Shown: piece after piece, positions 24,613 through 31,324 of the stretch
Layout: each line of letters begins with the position of its first letter
Position numbering within the stretch: the first letter of the stretch is position 1
DNA from: Caulobacter sp.
Lineage (GTDB): Bacteria > Pseudomonadota > Alphaproteobacteria > Caulobacterales > Caulobacteraceae
DNA length: 38,688 nucleotides
Assembly: GCA_028291055.1 (NCBI GenBank)
Contig: JAQGIP010000038.1
Location: 1 to 38,688 of the forward strand
Direction: 5' to 3'
Notes under the pieces: generated by a model
What the model saw: the letters and a program-made list of their open reading frames with translations, nothing else
Database searches by the model: none
What the model was told of the DNA's origin: nothing
Made by a program: the position numbers and the translations under genes

Positions 24613-26355
24613 ATGTCCACTTCCGCCCTCGCCGATTTCACCGCTCCGGCCGACGACGCCGTTCCGTCTGAAAGCCATGACGATCTGGGCTCCGCGCTGG
24701 CGGCGGTCCTACAGGCCGACCAGCGCCTGAGCATCGCGCTCAGGGCCGAACGCGCCATCGTGCATGAATTCAATCTGGAGACCGGCGAGCGCTACATCAC
24801 CGCCACCTGTCCGGAGCTGGAGACCTGGTGCCGGGGCGTGTCGTTGTCCGACAGCGTCGACTATCAGGACCAGCCGCAGGTGCAGAGCGCCTACGACAGC
24901 TGCGCGGGCGAGGGCGAACCCTTCCGCATCCAATACCGGCTGAACCGCGACGACGGCAACGAGACCTGGGTCGAGGCCGTGGGCGAGCGCCTGGACGGGC
25001 CCGGCGGCAAGCGCGTCTGCATGGTCATCCGCGACATCACCGACCGCCGGCGCCAGCATGAGCGCATCGAGACCCTGGCCTTCCGCGATAGCCTGACCGG
25101 CCTGCCCAACCGCGCCGCCTTCCAGCGCGCCTTCGACGAGGCGGCCAATTCGGCCGACATGACCGGCGAGAAGTTCGGCCTGATCATGGTCGACGTCGAC
25201 TACTTCAAGGACGTCAACGACACCCTCGGCCACGACGCCGGCGACGCGCTGCTCAAAAGCCTGGCGCGGATGATGATGAGCGCCTTCCGGGCCAGCGACA
25301 CGGTGGCGCGCCTCGGCGGCGACGAGTTCGCGGTGATCCTGCGCAACCTGCACGGCGAGGACGACATGACCCGTCCGATCCAGGTGCTGCAGGGGCTGCT
25401 GCGCACGCCGGTCGAATACAACGGCCAGAGCTTCTCGATCAGCGCCAGCATCGGCGCGGCCCTGCATGCCGACCGCGACGACGAACCGACCCATGTCCTG
25501 AAGAACGCCGACATCGCCCTCTACAAGGCCAAGTACGACGGCCGTAATCGCGCCGTGGTCTTCCAGCCGACCATGCGCTCGGACGTGGAGCAGCGCGTCG
25601 AACTGTTGCGCGACATCCGCGCCGCCATCGGCCAGGGCGAGTTCGTCCTCTTCTACCAGCCGGTGATCGATGTGAGCGCCGGCACGGTGGCAAGCTTCGA
25701 GGCGCTGATGCGCTGGAACCATCCGGAGCAGGGTATCCTGCCGCCGGCCGCCTTCATGGAGGCCTTCGAGGACCACGACCTGTCGCTGCAGCTGGGCGAG
25801 GTGGCCTTCGACACGGCGCTCAAGCAGATGCGCCAATGGATGGACGAGGGCCTGGAGTTCGGCCGCGTCGCCATCAACATCTCCTCGGCCCAGTTCCGCA
25901 CCGGCCGCCTGGCGGAGGACATCGCCGCCAAGCTCAAGCAATGGAATGTGCCGGCCGACCGGCTGACCATCGAGGTGACCGAGAACGTCTACATGGGCTG
26001 GGGCTCCGACGTGGTCGGCTCCACGGTGCGCGAGCTGCACGACGCGGGCGTGATGATCGCGCTCGACGACTTCGGCACCGGCTACGCCTCCCTGGCCAAC
26101 CTGCGCCAGTTCCCCATCGACCGGCTGAAGATCGACAAGTCCTTCGTCCAGAACGCCGACGACGACGCCATCGTGCGTGCGGTGATCAACATCGGCGCCA
26201 GCCTGGGCATGAAGGTGGTGGCCGAAGGGGTGGAGAAGCTCGAACAGCTGGACGCCCTGTCGCGCTACGGCTGCGACCAGGTCCAGGGCTACCACTTCGC
26301 GCGCCCGATGCCGGCGGCGGACGTGGCGGGTTATCTCAAGGGCTTCAAGGGCTAG
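24613..26355 (+). CDS. PAS-GGDEF-EAL bifunctional c-di-GMP protein
   Basis: This 580-residue soluble protein has an N-terminal PAS domain (about 30-150, ending VCMVIRDITDRRRQHERIE) and a diguanylate cyclase domain with intact GGDEF at 235-239. An RxxD inhibitory site (Arg226-Asp229) sits five residues before GGDEF. The EAL phosphodiesterase domain has Glu363-Ala-Leu (SFEALMRW), NISSAQF, EVTEN, DDFGTGYASL, KIDKSF and VAEGVE. Both active sites appear competent, so net synthesis or breakdown of cyclic di-GMP probably depends on the PAS signal. No membrane helices are present. It stands alone between tadA and a repeat element. Related proteins control motility versus attachment, which is inference here. 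Confidence 0.95.
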   Translation: MSTSALADFTAPADDAVPSESHDDLGSALAAVLQADQRLSIALRAERAIVHEFNLETGERYITATCPELETWCRGVSLSDSVDYQDQPQVQSAYDSCAGEGEPFRIQYRLNRDDGNETWVEAVGERLDGPGGKRVCMVIRDITDRRRQHERIETLAFRDSLTGLPNRAAFQRAFDEAANSADMTGEKFGLIMVDVDYFKDVNDTLGHDAGDALLKSLARMMMSAFRASDTVARLGGDEFAVILRNLHGEDDMTRPIQVLQGLLRTPVEYNGQSFSISASIGAALHADRDDEPTHVLKNADIALYKAKYDGRNRAVVFQPTMRSDVEQRVELLRDIRAAIGQGEFVLFYQPVIDVSAGTVASFEALMRWNHPEQGILPPAAFMEAFEDHDLSLQLGEVAFDTALKQMRQWMDEGLEFGRVAINISSAQFRTGRLAEDIAAKLKQWNVPADRLTIEVTENVYMGWGSDVVGSTVRELHDAGVMIALDDFGTGYASLANLRQFPIDRLKIDKSFVQNADDDAIVRAVINIGASLGMKVVAEGVEKLEQLDALSRYGCDQVQGYHFARPMPAADVAGYLKGFKG

Positions 26356-26396
26356 TCGTATCGGCCTGGTGCTCTAGGGGCCACGGCCGCTAGATC

Positions 26397-26541
26397 GACC
26401 ACGAAGGCACGAAGGTCACGAAGAAGAGGGAAGCCTTTTACACGCCCTCGGTTCATCACCGCCCGCGAAGCGGCCTTCACCCATATTCCCAAACGCCCGG
26501 CCCAGCTTCGGCCTCTTCGTGTCCTTCGTGCCTTCGTGGTC
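26397..26541. repeat. Intergenic element with CACGAAGG-type inverted arms
   Basis: The left arm (26397-26429) and right arm (26512-26541) are imperfect inverted copies of about 30 bp, built from the unit CACGAAGG repeated about every 9 bases. They flank an 82-bp centre. The whole sequence can fold into a long hairpin. It fills most of the gap between the GGDEF-EAL gene and the convergent XRE gene. A related single arm, with CTTGGTG units, is at 10319-10361. Confidence 0.75.
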
Positions 26542-26591
26542 CAACTTCGGGCCGTTGATGGATGCGCCGCCTCAGCGGACAAGACCGGCCT

Positions 26592-26837
26592 TCAATCCCC
26601 CGCGCCCGTGTGGTCGGCCTTCAGGTCTTCCTCGTCGATGTCATAGGCGAACAGGTCGCCCGGCTGGCATTCCAGCAGCAAGCACAGCTTGGCCAGGGTG
26701 GCGAAGCGCATGCCGCGCACCTTGCCCGAGCGGAACAGCGACATCTGGGTCTCGCTGAAGCCCATGCGCTCGGCCACCGACCGGGCGGTCAGGCCGCGCG
26801 CCTGCAGCACGGCGTCCAGCGTCACCTTCACCGGCAT
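26592..26837 (-). CDS. XRE-family helix-turn-helix regulator
   Basis: This 81-residue protein is a Cro/C1-type DNA-binding domain: VTLDAVLQARGLTARSVAERMGFSETQMSLFRSGKVRGMRFATLAKLCLLLECQPGDLF. An acidic tail follows (YDIDEEDLKADHTGAGD). It resembles the YozG-like regulators that accompany DUF2975 membrane proteins. Its ATG abuts the stop of the upstream gene (TGAATG), so it is the last gene of the four-gene operon. It probably regulates that operon through the tandem sites at 29033-29074, although binding has not been shown. Confidence 0.9.
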   Translation of the reverse strand: MPVKVTLDAVLQARGLTARSVAERMGFSETQMSLFRSGKVRGMRFATLAKLCLLLECQPGDLFAYDIDEEDLKADHTGAGD

Positions 26838-27356
26838 TCAGATGAAGCCTTCCATGGCGCGTTCCAGGGCATTGACCCGGGCCTGGGCCGCGATCGCCTG
26901 CTTCAGCATGCGCGCCACGATGATCAGCGCCAGGCCCAGCAGGCCCAGCGTCAGGGCCGGCACGTTGAAGATGGCGAAGCCGCCGGCGCGGTGCGGCGTC
27001 TCCTGGGCCAGGACGAAGGGCGCGGTGATCAGGGTCGCGATGGATCCGCCCATCAGCGCCAAGCCGATACGCGACAGGGCGCGGGTGACGGCCGGCTGCA
27101 CGGCGGGGCCGCTGCGCGACAGGTCCGCGAACAGGCCGCGCAGGGTCCACATGGCCCATAGGTAGAACAACGACGGCGACCAGGTCAGTAGCAGCCGCGT
27201 CAGCGTCTCCGGATGGCTGGACTGCCAGCGGCTGACCACCAGCAGGGTGATGGCGATGACGCCGACGATGGCGATGATGGCCAGGGCGGCGACCAGGGCC
27301 AGCCAGCGGTTGAAGCTGCGGAAGCGGTGGGCCTCGCGTTCGTGATCGTCGGACAT
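26838..27356 (-). CDS. DUF2975-like four-helix membrane protein
   Basis: The 172-residue protein starts MSDDHEREAHRFRSFNRWLA. It has about four membrane segments: near residues 18-42, 60-75, 100-122 and 125-150. It ends in a short cytoplasmic helix (KQAIAAQARVNALERAMEGF). Size, topology and pairing with an XRE protein fit the DUF2975 family, but no sharp motif allows certainty. It starts 2 bp after the permease stop. A sensory or accessory role to the exporter is inference. Confidence 0.7.
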   Translation of the reverse strand: MSDDHEREAHRFRSFNRWLALVAALAIIAIVGVIAITLLVVSRWQSSHPETLTRLLLTWSPSLFYLWAMWTLRGLFADLSRSGPAVQPAVTRALSRIGLALMGGSIATLITAPFVLAQETPHRAGGFAIFNVPALTLGLLGLALIIVARMLKQAIAAQARVNALERAMEGFI

Positions 27357-27358
27357 GC

Positions 27359-28078
27359 TCACGCCTCCCGGCGACTCAGGCTGACCATCATGGCCAGCAG
27401 GGTCAGGATGCCCCCGCCGATGCCCAGGGTCACGGCCATCATGTGCCGGGCATGGTCGCCGGCGATAACGCTGACCGGCATCACCCAGGGCACGAACACC
27501 GTCTCCGGCGCTCCGAAGGCGGCCACGGCGAAGAAGGTTCCGGCCACGCCCACGGTCAGCGGCGCCACGAAGCTGCGGAAGCGCAGCGCCACCCACAGCT
27601 GGATCATGGCCATGAACAGGGCCGCGCCCCACATCGCCGACAACAGCTTGATCAACAGCAGCCAGGAGAAGACCCCGGTGGGCGCGCGCTTGGGCGCCAC
27701 ATGCTCGACCATGAAGCCGGCCGCGCGGATCTCCAGCGCCAGCAACACCGACATCAGCGCGATCAGGCCCATGACCACGATCCCCTTGGCCGCGAACAGC
27801 CGCCACCGGGGCACGGGCAGGGCCAGCAGATGGTCCCAGGCGCGTGGGCCATGTTCCACCTGGGCGACCAGGATGGTGAGCGCGGTGATGGTCATGGGCA
27901 TGACGAAATAGGCCCACAGCCCCGTGGCTCCGGTCAGGTTGTCGGTCCAGCTGGCCACGCGCACGCGGAAGAAGATCACGCTGAGCAGCACCGCCACCAG
28001 GGTGGGGGCCGCCAGGCAGAGCCACGCGACCAGGGAGCCCTTCAGCTTGCGGGCCTCGACATAGAGGGTGGTCAGCAT
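27359..28078 (-). CDS. ABC-2-type permease
   Basis: This 239-residue membrane protein has six predicted helices. It begins MLTTLYVEARKLKGSLVAWL and contains VEHGPRAWDHLLALPVPRWRLFAAK, typical of lantibiotic-immunity and multidrug ABC-2 permeases. The start ATG overlaps the ATPase stop as TGATG, and a GTG one codon earlier is also possible. It works with the ATPase encoded just upstream. The substrate is unknown. Confidence 0.87.
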   Translation of the reverse strand: MLTTLYVEARKLKGSLVAWLCLAAPTLVAVLLSVIFFRVRVASWTDNLTGATGLWAYFVMPMTITALTILVAQVEHGPRAWDHLLALPVPRWRLFAAKGIVVMGLIALMSVLLALEIRAAGFMVEHVAPKRAPTGVFSWLLLIKLLSAMWGAALFMAMIQLWVALRFRSFVAPLTVGVAGTFFAVAAFGAPETVFVPWVMPVSVIAGDHARHMMAVTLGIGGGILTLLAMMVSLSRREA

Positions 28079-29004
28079 CACGCGGCCTCCGCTTCAGCGG
28101 TCTGGACTTGCAGGTAGAGGGTCTCGAGCGTGGCTTGGCGGACGCTGAGTTCGATGACGTCGATGCCGGCGCTCACCAGGCGGCGGTTGATGGCGGCGGC
28201 TTGGGCGTCGCCACCGGTCAGGGGCAGGACCAAGCCGCCGGCTTCATCGATAGCGGTGAGTTTGTCCGCGGTGAGCAGGGCGCGGGCTCTGGCAAGGTCG
28301 CCGGTGCGCAGGAAGAGGTCGGGCGCCGCGCGCTTCAACAGCTCAGCGATGGGACCTTGGCGGACCATGCGGCCGTCATGCATCAAGCCGATGTGGGTGG
28401 CGGTCTGCTGGACTTCGGACAGCAGGTGGCTGGACAGGAAGACTGTGACGCCGCGCTCGGGCAGGGCGCGGATCAGGGCGCGCATGTCGCGGATGCCGTC
28501 GGGGTCGAGGCCGTTCATCGGCTCGTCCAGCACCAGCAGGCGCGGGCCGCCCAGCAGCGCGCGGGCCAGGCCCAGGCGCTGGCGCATGCCCAGCGAATAG
28601 TGGCCCATCCGGCGGTCGGCGGCGGCGCCCATGTCGACGATCTCCAGGGTGCGGTCGATCTCGCTGGCGGGCAGGCCCAGCAGGCGGCGCGTACCGTCTA
28701 GGTTCTCGCGGCCGGTGAGGTTGTCGTAGGTGGCGCGCGCCTCCAGCAGCGAGCCGGTCAGCCGCGCGGCGGCGATGCGGTGGCGGCCGACGTCGTGGCC
28801 GAAGATGCGCACCGCGCCCTGCGTCGGCCGCAACAGGCCGAGCATCAGGCGAATGGTGGTGGTCTTGCCGGCGCCGTTGGCGCCCAGGAAGCCGTAGATC
28901 TGGCCGGCCTCGACGGTCAGGTCGAGGCCGCTGACGGCCAGATGCCTGCCGAATGCCTTGCTCAAACCCACGGCCTGAACGGCGGGGGCGGTGTCTTGGG
29001 TCAT
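28078..29004 (-). CDS. ABC transporter ATP-binding protein
   Basis: The 308-residue ATPase has Walker A GANGAGKTT, Q-loop GSLLEARATYDNLTG, signature YSLGMRQRLG, Walker B LLVLDEP and the H-loop His (FLSSHLLSEV). A C-terminal extension of about 90 residues is present, as in BcrA/CcmA-like exporters of antimicrobial peptides or lipids. It is the first gene of the ATPase-permease-DUF2975-XRE operon, transcribed from the AT-rich region that holds the tandem operators. The ABC-2 export role is firm by family; substrate and immunity function are not known. Confidence 0.94.
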   Translation of the reverse strand: MTQDTAPAVQAVGLSKAFGRHLAVSGLDLTVEAGQIYGFLGANGAGKTTTIRLMLGLLRPTQGAVRIFGHDVGRHRIAAARLTGSLLEARATYDNLTGRENLDGTRRLLGLPASEIDRTLEIVDMGAAADRRMGHYSLGMRQRLGLARALLGGPRLLVLDEPMNGLDPDGIRDMRALIRALPERGVTVFLSSHLLSEVQQTATHIGLMHDGRMVRQGPIAELLKRAAPDLFLRTGDLARARALLTADKLTAIDEAGGLVLPLTGGDAQAAAINRRLVSAGIDVIELSVRQATLETLYLQVQTAEAEAA

Positions 29005-29032
29005 GGATGATCTCCCATGCCCGGACCGGTAA

Positions 29033-29074
29033 TTTAAGTGCTAGTTAAAGTCACGACTTTAAGTGTGAATTAAA
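29033..29074. promoter_or_regulatory. Two tandem TTTAA-N7-TTAAA sites before ABC operon
   Basis: The sites at 29033-29049 and 29058-29074 are each a 17-bp imperfect palindrome (TTTAA, seven bases, TTAAA). They match each other at 14 of 17 positions, and the period is 25 bp. The stretch is strikingly AT-rich for this genome. It lies 29-70 bp before the ATPase start codon, so it overlaps the operon promoter. The likely binder is the XRE protein encoded at the end of the operon. Confidence 0.75.
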
Positions 29075-29094
29075 ATCCATGTCGCGCGCCAAGC

Positions 29095-30336
29095 TCAGAT
29101 GAGCGCCATGTCGCGGCGCCTGACGGCGTCGCGGCGCAGGGGCAGGTCGGCGACGGCGACGTGATCGGTCCCGGGCAGGGCGCGCAGGGTGGCGCTGACG
29201 GCGCGTCCGGTGACGAAGGGCGCCTTCAGGGCGAGGCAGGCGGTGAGCTCGCGCCGGGTGCCGATGTTGGCCAGGCCGGGCAGGACGCGGTGCTTGCGGA
29301 AGGCCGGCACGCCTTCCATGAACCGCCGCGCCGCCAGCAGCCGGACCTTCTCGTCCCCCTGGGGCAGGGCATAGGTCACGCTGGTGATGCCGGCGTCGTC
29401 CGGCAGGCTGTCCACGGCGAAGGCGGGGTCGGCGACCTGCAGGTTGATCAGGCCGAAGTTGGGCCCCAGCAGTCCCTTGATCTGGCTCATGGCCGACCAC
29501 AGCGGTTCGCGCGGGGTGTCATAGACCGACGCGGCCAGCCGGTGGCGCTGATCGAGGGGCAACTGGGCGATCATCGGCTCATAGGCGCGGCGCGCGGCGC
29601 CGTGCACCAGGGCGGAATAGTTGATCGGCACGAAGATCACGCCGCCTGCGCTGCCGGCCGCCCTGCTGGCCGCCTCCAGGCAGGCGAAGTCGTGTTCGGT
29701 GACGTGGGCCAGCGGCATGTCGGCGAGCCCGTCGACCACGCTCCACAGCGGCGCGCGGGGGTCCGCCCGGGCGGCCACCACCCCGCCGACGAAGAACTCG
29801 CGCTGGGTGTGATAGACGCCGCGGAAACCCCGGTCCGCGGTCTCCAGGCTCATGGCGTCCGGTGGCGGGCCGGCGGGCAGGGCAGGCTTGCCGTCCGGAT
29901 AGGGCGGACGGGTATCCAGGGTGACCAGGCTCTTGATCTCGTCGGGGGTGACGGTGGTCAGCGCGCCATAGACGGCGGCCCCTCCCTTCTCGATCATCTC
30001 GCGCAGCAGGCCCGGCTCGGCGGCGGCGAAGCGCATGATGTCGTCCTGGCGGCTTTCCAGCACGATCAGGCAGACATCGCCGTCGCCCTGGTCGCCGAAC
30101 AGCTTGTGGTGCAACTCCGTGACCAGCGCCTGCAGCTCACGCGGATCGAGCCGGTCGACACGCGGATCGGCGAGCGCGAAGGCGAAGGGCGCGATGGCGC
30201 CCCAGCGCCGGGGCCAGTTCCAACAGCCTTCCAGGAAGGCCCCGCCGATCTTGCCGACCAGGGCCGCCAAGGTGTCGGGGTCGGCGGAGACACCGCCTTC
30301 CGGCAACAGGACTCGAAGGCAGGCGATGGCCGTCAT
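29095..30336 (-). CDS. Unknown 413-residue protein, degenerate EAL-like candidate (copy A)
   Basis: No named family is recognised. The N-terminal third (MTAIACLRVLLPEGG, GKIGGAFLEGCWNWPRRWGAIAPFAFALADP, HHKLFGDQGDGDVCLIVLES) is shared with copy B at 31325-32566; both are 413 residues and most positions are identical. After a Pro-rich linker (about 145-165), the rest follows the order of an EAL barrel: GVYHTQREFFVGGVV, a helix TEHDFACLEAASRA, then GGVIFVPINYSAL in the place of SVNLSA. A tail KAPFVTGRAV resembles the QGYLFGRP end. The catalytic EAL, Asn, Asp-Asp and Lys residues are absent, so a cyclic di-GMP hydrolase is not expected. The start is set by alignment to copy B; no clear SD exists. 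Confidence 0.8.
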   Translation of the reverse strand: MTAIACLRVLLPEGGVSADPDTLAALVGKIGGAFLEGCWNWPRRWGAIAPFAFALADPRVDRLDPRELQALVTELHHKLFGDQGDGDVCLIVLESRQDDIMRFAAAEPGLLREMIEKGGAAVYGALTTVTPDEIKSLVTLDTRPPYPDGKPALPAGPPPDAMSLETADRGFRGVYHTQREFFVGGVVAARADPRAPLWSVVDGLADMPLAHVTEHDFACLEAASRAAGSAGGVIFVPINYSALVHGAARRAYEPMIAQLPLDQRHRLAASVYDTPREPLWSAMSQIKGLLGPNFGLINLQVADPAFAVDSLPDDAGITSVTYALPQGDEKVRLLAARRFMEGVPAFRKHRVLPGLANIGTRRELTACLALKAPFVTGRAVSATLRALPGTDHVAVADLPLRRDAVRRRDMALI

Positions 30337-30464
30337 GGCGCGACTGTGCGCCCCCATCGTTAGCCAAAGGTCGCCAAGCACGGTTAGCGCCGGGTACGGC
30401 TCCGCTTGGCCTTCGCTGTCTCGCCGTTCGCCGGCAAACCGGCCCCTCCCCGCCGGAAGGCGCG

Positions 30465-30896
30465 CTAGATGTGGACCGCGTGCTGGACGGGCATACGCCT
30501 TTCCGTGGGCGCGTCGCGCTTGAGCAGGCGCGCCACCCGGCCCAGCACATCGGCGCCGCTGAAGGGCTTGGTCAGGCAGTCGCGGGCGCCGAAGCGCATG
30601 CAAAGCTGAAGTTCCCCTTCCGCCAGCTGCCTGGTGATGACGAGCGTGGGGATGGCGGATCGATCCTGGCGCGGATTCAGCGTCTGGAGCAGTTCCAGGC
30701 CGGTCATGTCGGGCAGCGCAAGGTCGACGACCAGGGCGGCCGGCCTGAAGTTGCTCAGCGCCTCGATGGCCGAGCGTCCGGTGCGCGCCATGCAGGGCTC
30801 GTAGCCGGCCACCGCCAGCCGCAGCTCGATCAGTTCCAGGATGGTCCGGTCAGGCTCCACGACCATGACCTTGAGGCCGCGGGTGTCAAAATCCAT
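30465..30896 (-). CDS. Single-domain response regulator between the paralogues
   Basis: The 143-residue protein has one receiver domain (about 8-130) and a short basic tail (KRDAPTERRMPVQHAVHI). The phospho-acceptor is Asp58 (LVVDLALPDMTG), the switch residue is Thr88 (LVITRQ) and the conserved Lys is Lys110 (LTKPFSG). The metal-binding acidic pair is unusual: VVEPD, giving Glu14-Pro-Asp16 instead of two adjacent acids. No output domain is present, so it should act by protein contact. It follows the 130-residue protein by 35 bp and precedes copy A by 128 bp. Confidence 0.92.
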   Translation of the reverse strand: MDFDTRGLKVMVVEPDRTILELIELRLAVAGYEPCMARTGRSAIEALSNFRPAALVVDLALPDMTGLELLQTLNPRQDRSAIPTLVITRQLAEGELQLCMRFGARDCLTKPFSGADVLGRVARLLKRDAPTERRMPVQHAVHI

Positions 30897-30931
30897 GGGC
30901 GGCCGGCCGGGCCGCGGAGCGCGGGCTCATC

Positions 30932-31324
30932 TCAGAACAGGTCAAGGGCGCCGGCCTCCGTGCGGTCGTCCGGCGTCTCTTCCGCGCCGCCGAAGGCCGT
31001 GGTCATGCGGTCCGCCAGGTCGCCCAGGGTGATGTCGCCCAGCGCCGTGGTCACGGCCAGGTCGGGTAGCGTCGAGGCGTCTTCGCTCATCCGCCGGGCG
31101 AAAGCCGACAGGCTGGTCAGGTGCTGGGCCAGCAGATCGACCGCATGCATGCCCTGCATGAGGCGCTCGCGCTTCTCGACCGGGACCGTCGGCATCAGTT
31201 CGCCGATCAGGGCGTCCAGGAAGATGCAGCGCGCGCCCGCCAGTTCGATCTCCCAGCCCAGGACATCGAATGCGGTCGCCACGCTGACCTTCAGCCCGGT
31301 TGTCGCGGGGGGGTGAGCATCCAT
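30932..31324 (-). CDS. Unknown 130-residue mostly helical protein
   Basis: No family is recognised. The N-terminal 30 residues are mixed (TGLKVSVATAFDVLGWEIEL). A long amphipathic helical part follows (ARCIFLDALIGELM, VEKRERLMQGMHAVDLLAQHL, TSLSAFARRMSE), and the tail is acidic (GGAEETPDDRTEAGALDLF). The start ATG follows the stop of copy B with no gap (TAG then ATG), so translation is probably coupled. The helical bundle with His residues followed by TSL could recall a phosphotransfer or phosphatase module, but the match to the Hpt motif is poor. Position next to a receiver protein suggests a signalling partner. Confidence 0.8.
   Translation of the reverse strand: MDAHPPATTGLKVSVATAFDVLGWEIELAGARCIFLDALIGELMPTVPVEKRERLMQGMHAVDLLAQHLTSLSAFARRMSEDASTLPDLAVTTALGDITLGDLADRMTTAFGGAEETPDDRTEAGALDLF

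Noticed and set aside
30337..30464. Hairpin GCCGG-CAAA-CCGGC (30430-30443) between the receiver gene and copy A as terminator
   Set aside because: The stem is only 5 bp and there is no T-run on the minus strand, so it does not show that copy A is a separate transcription unit.
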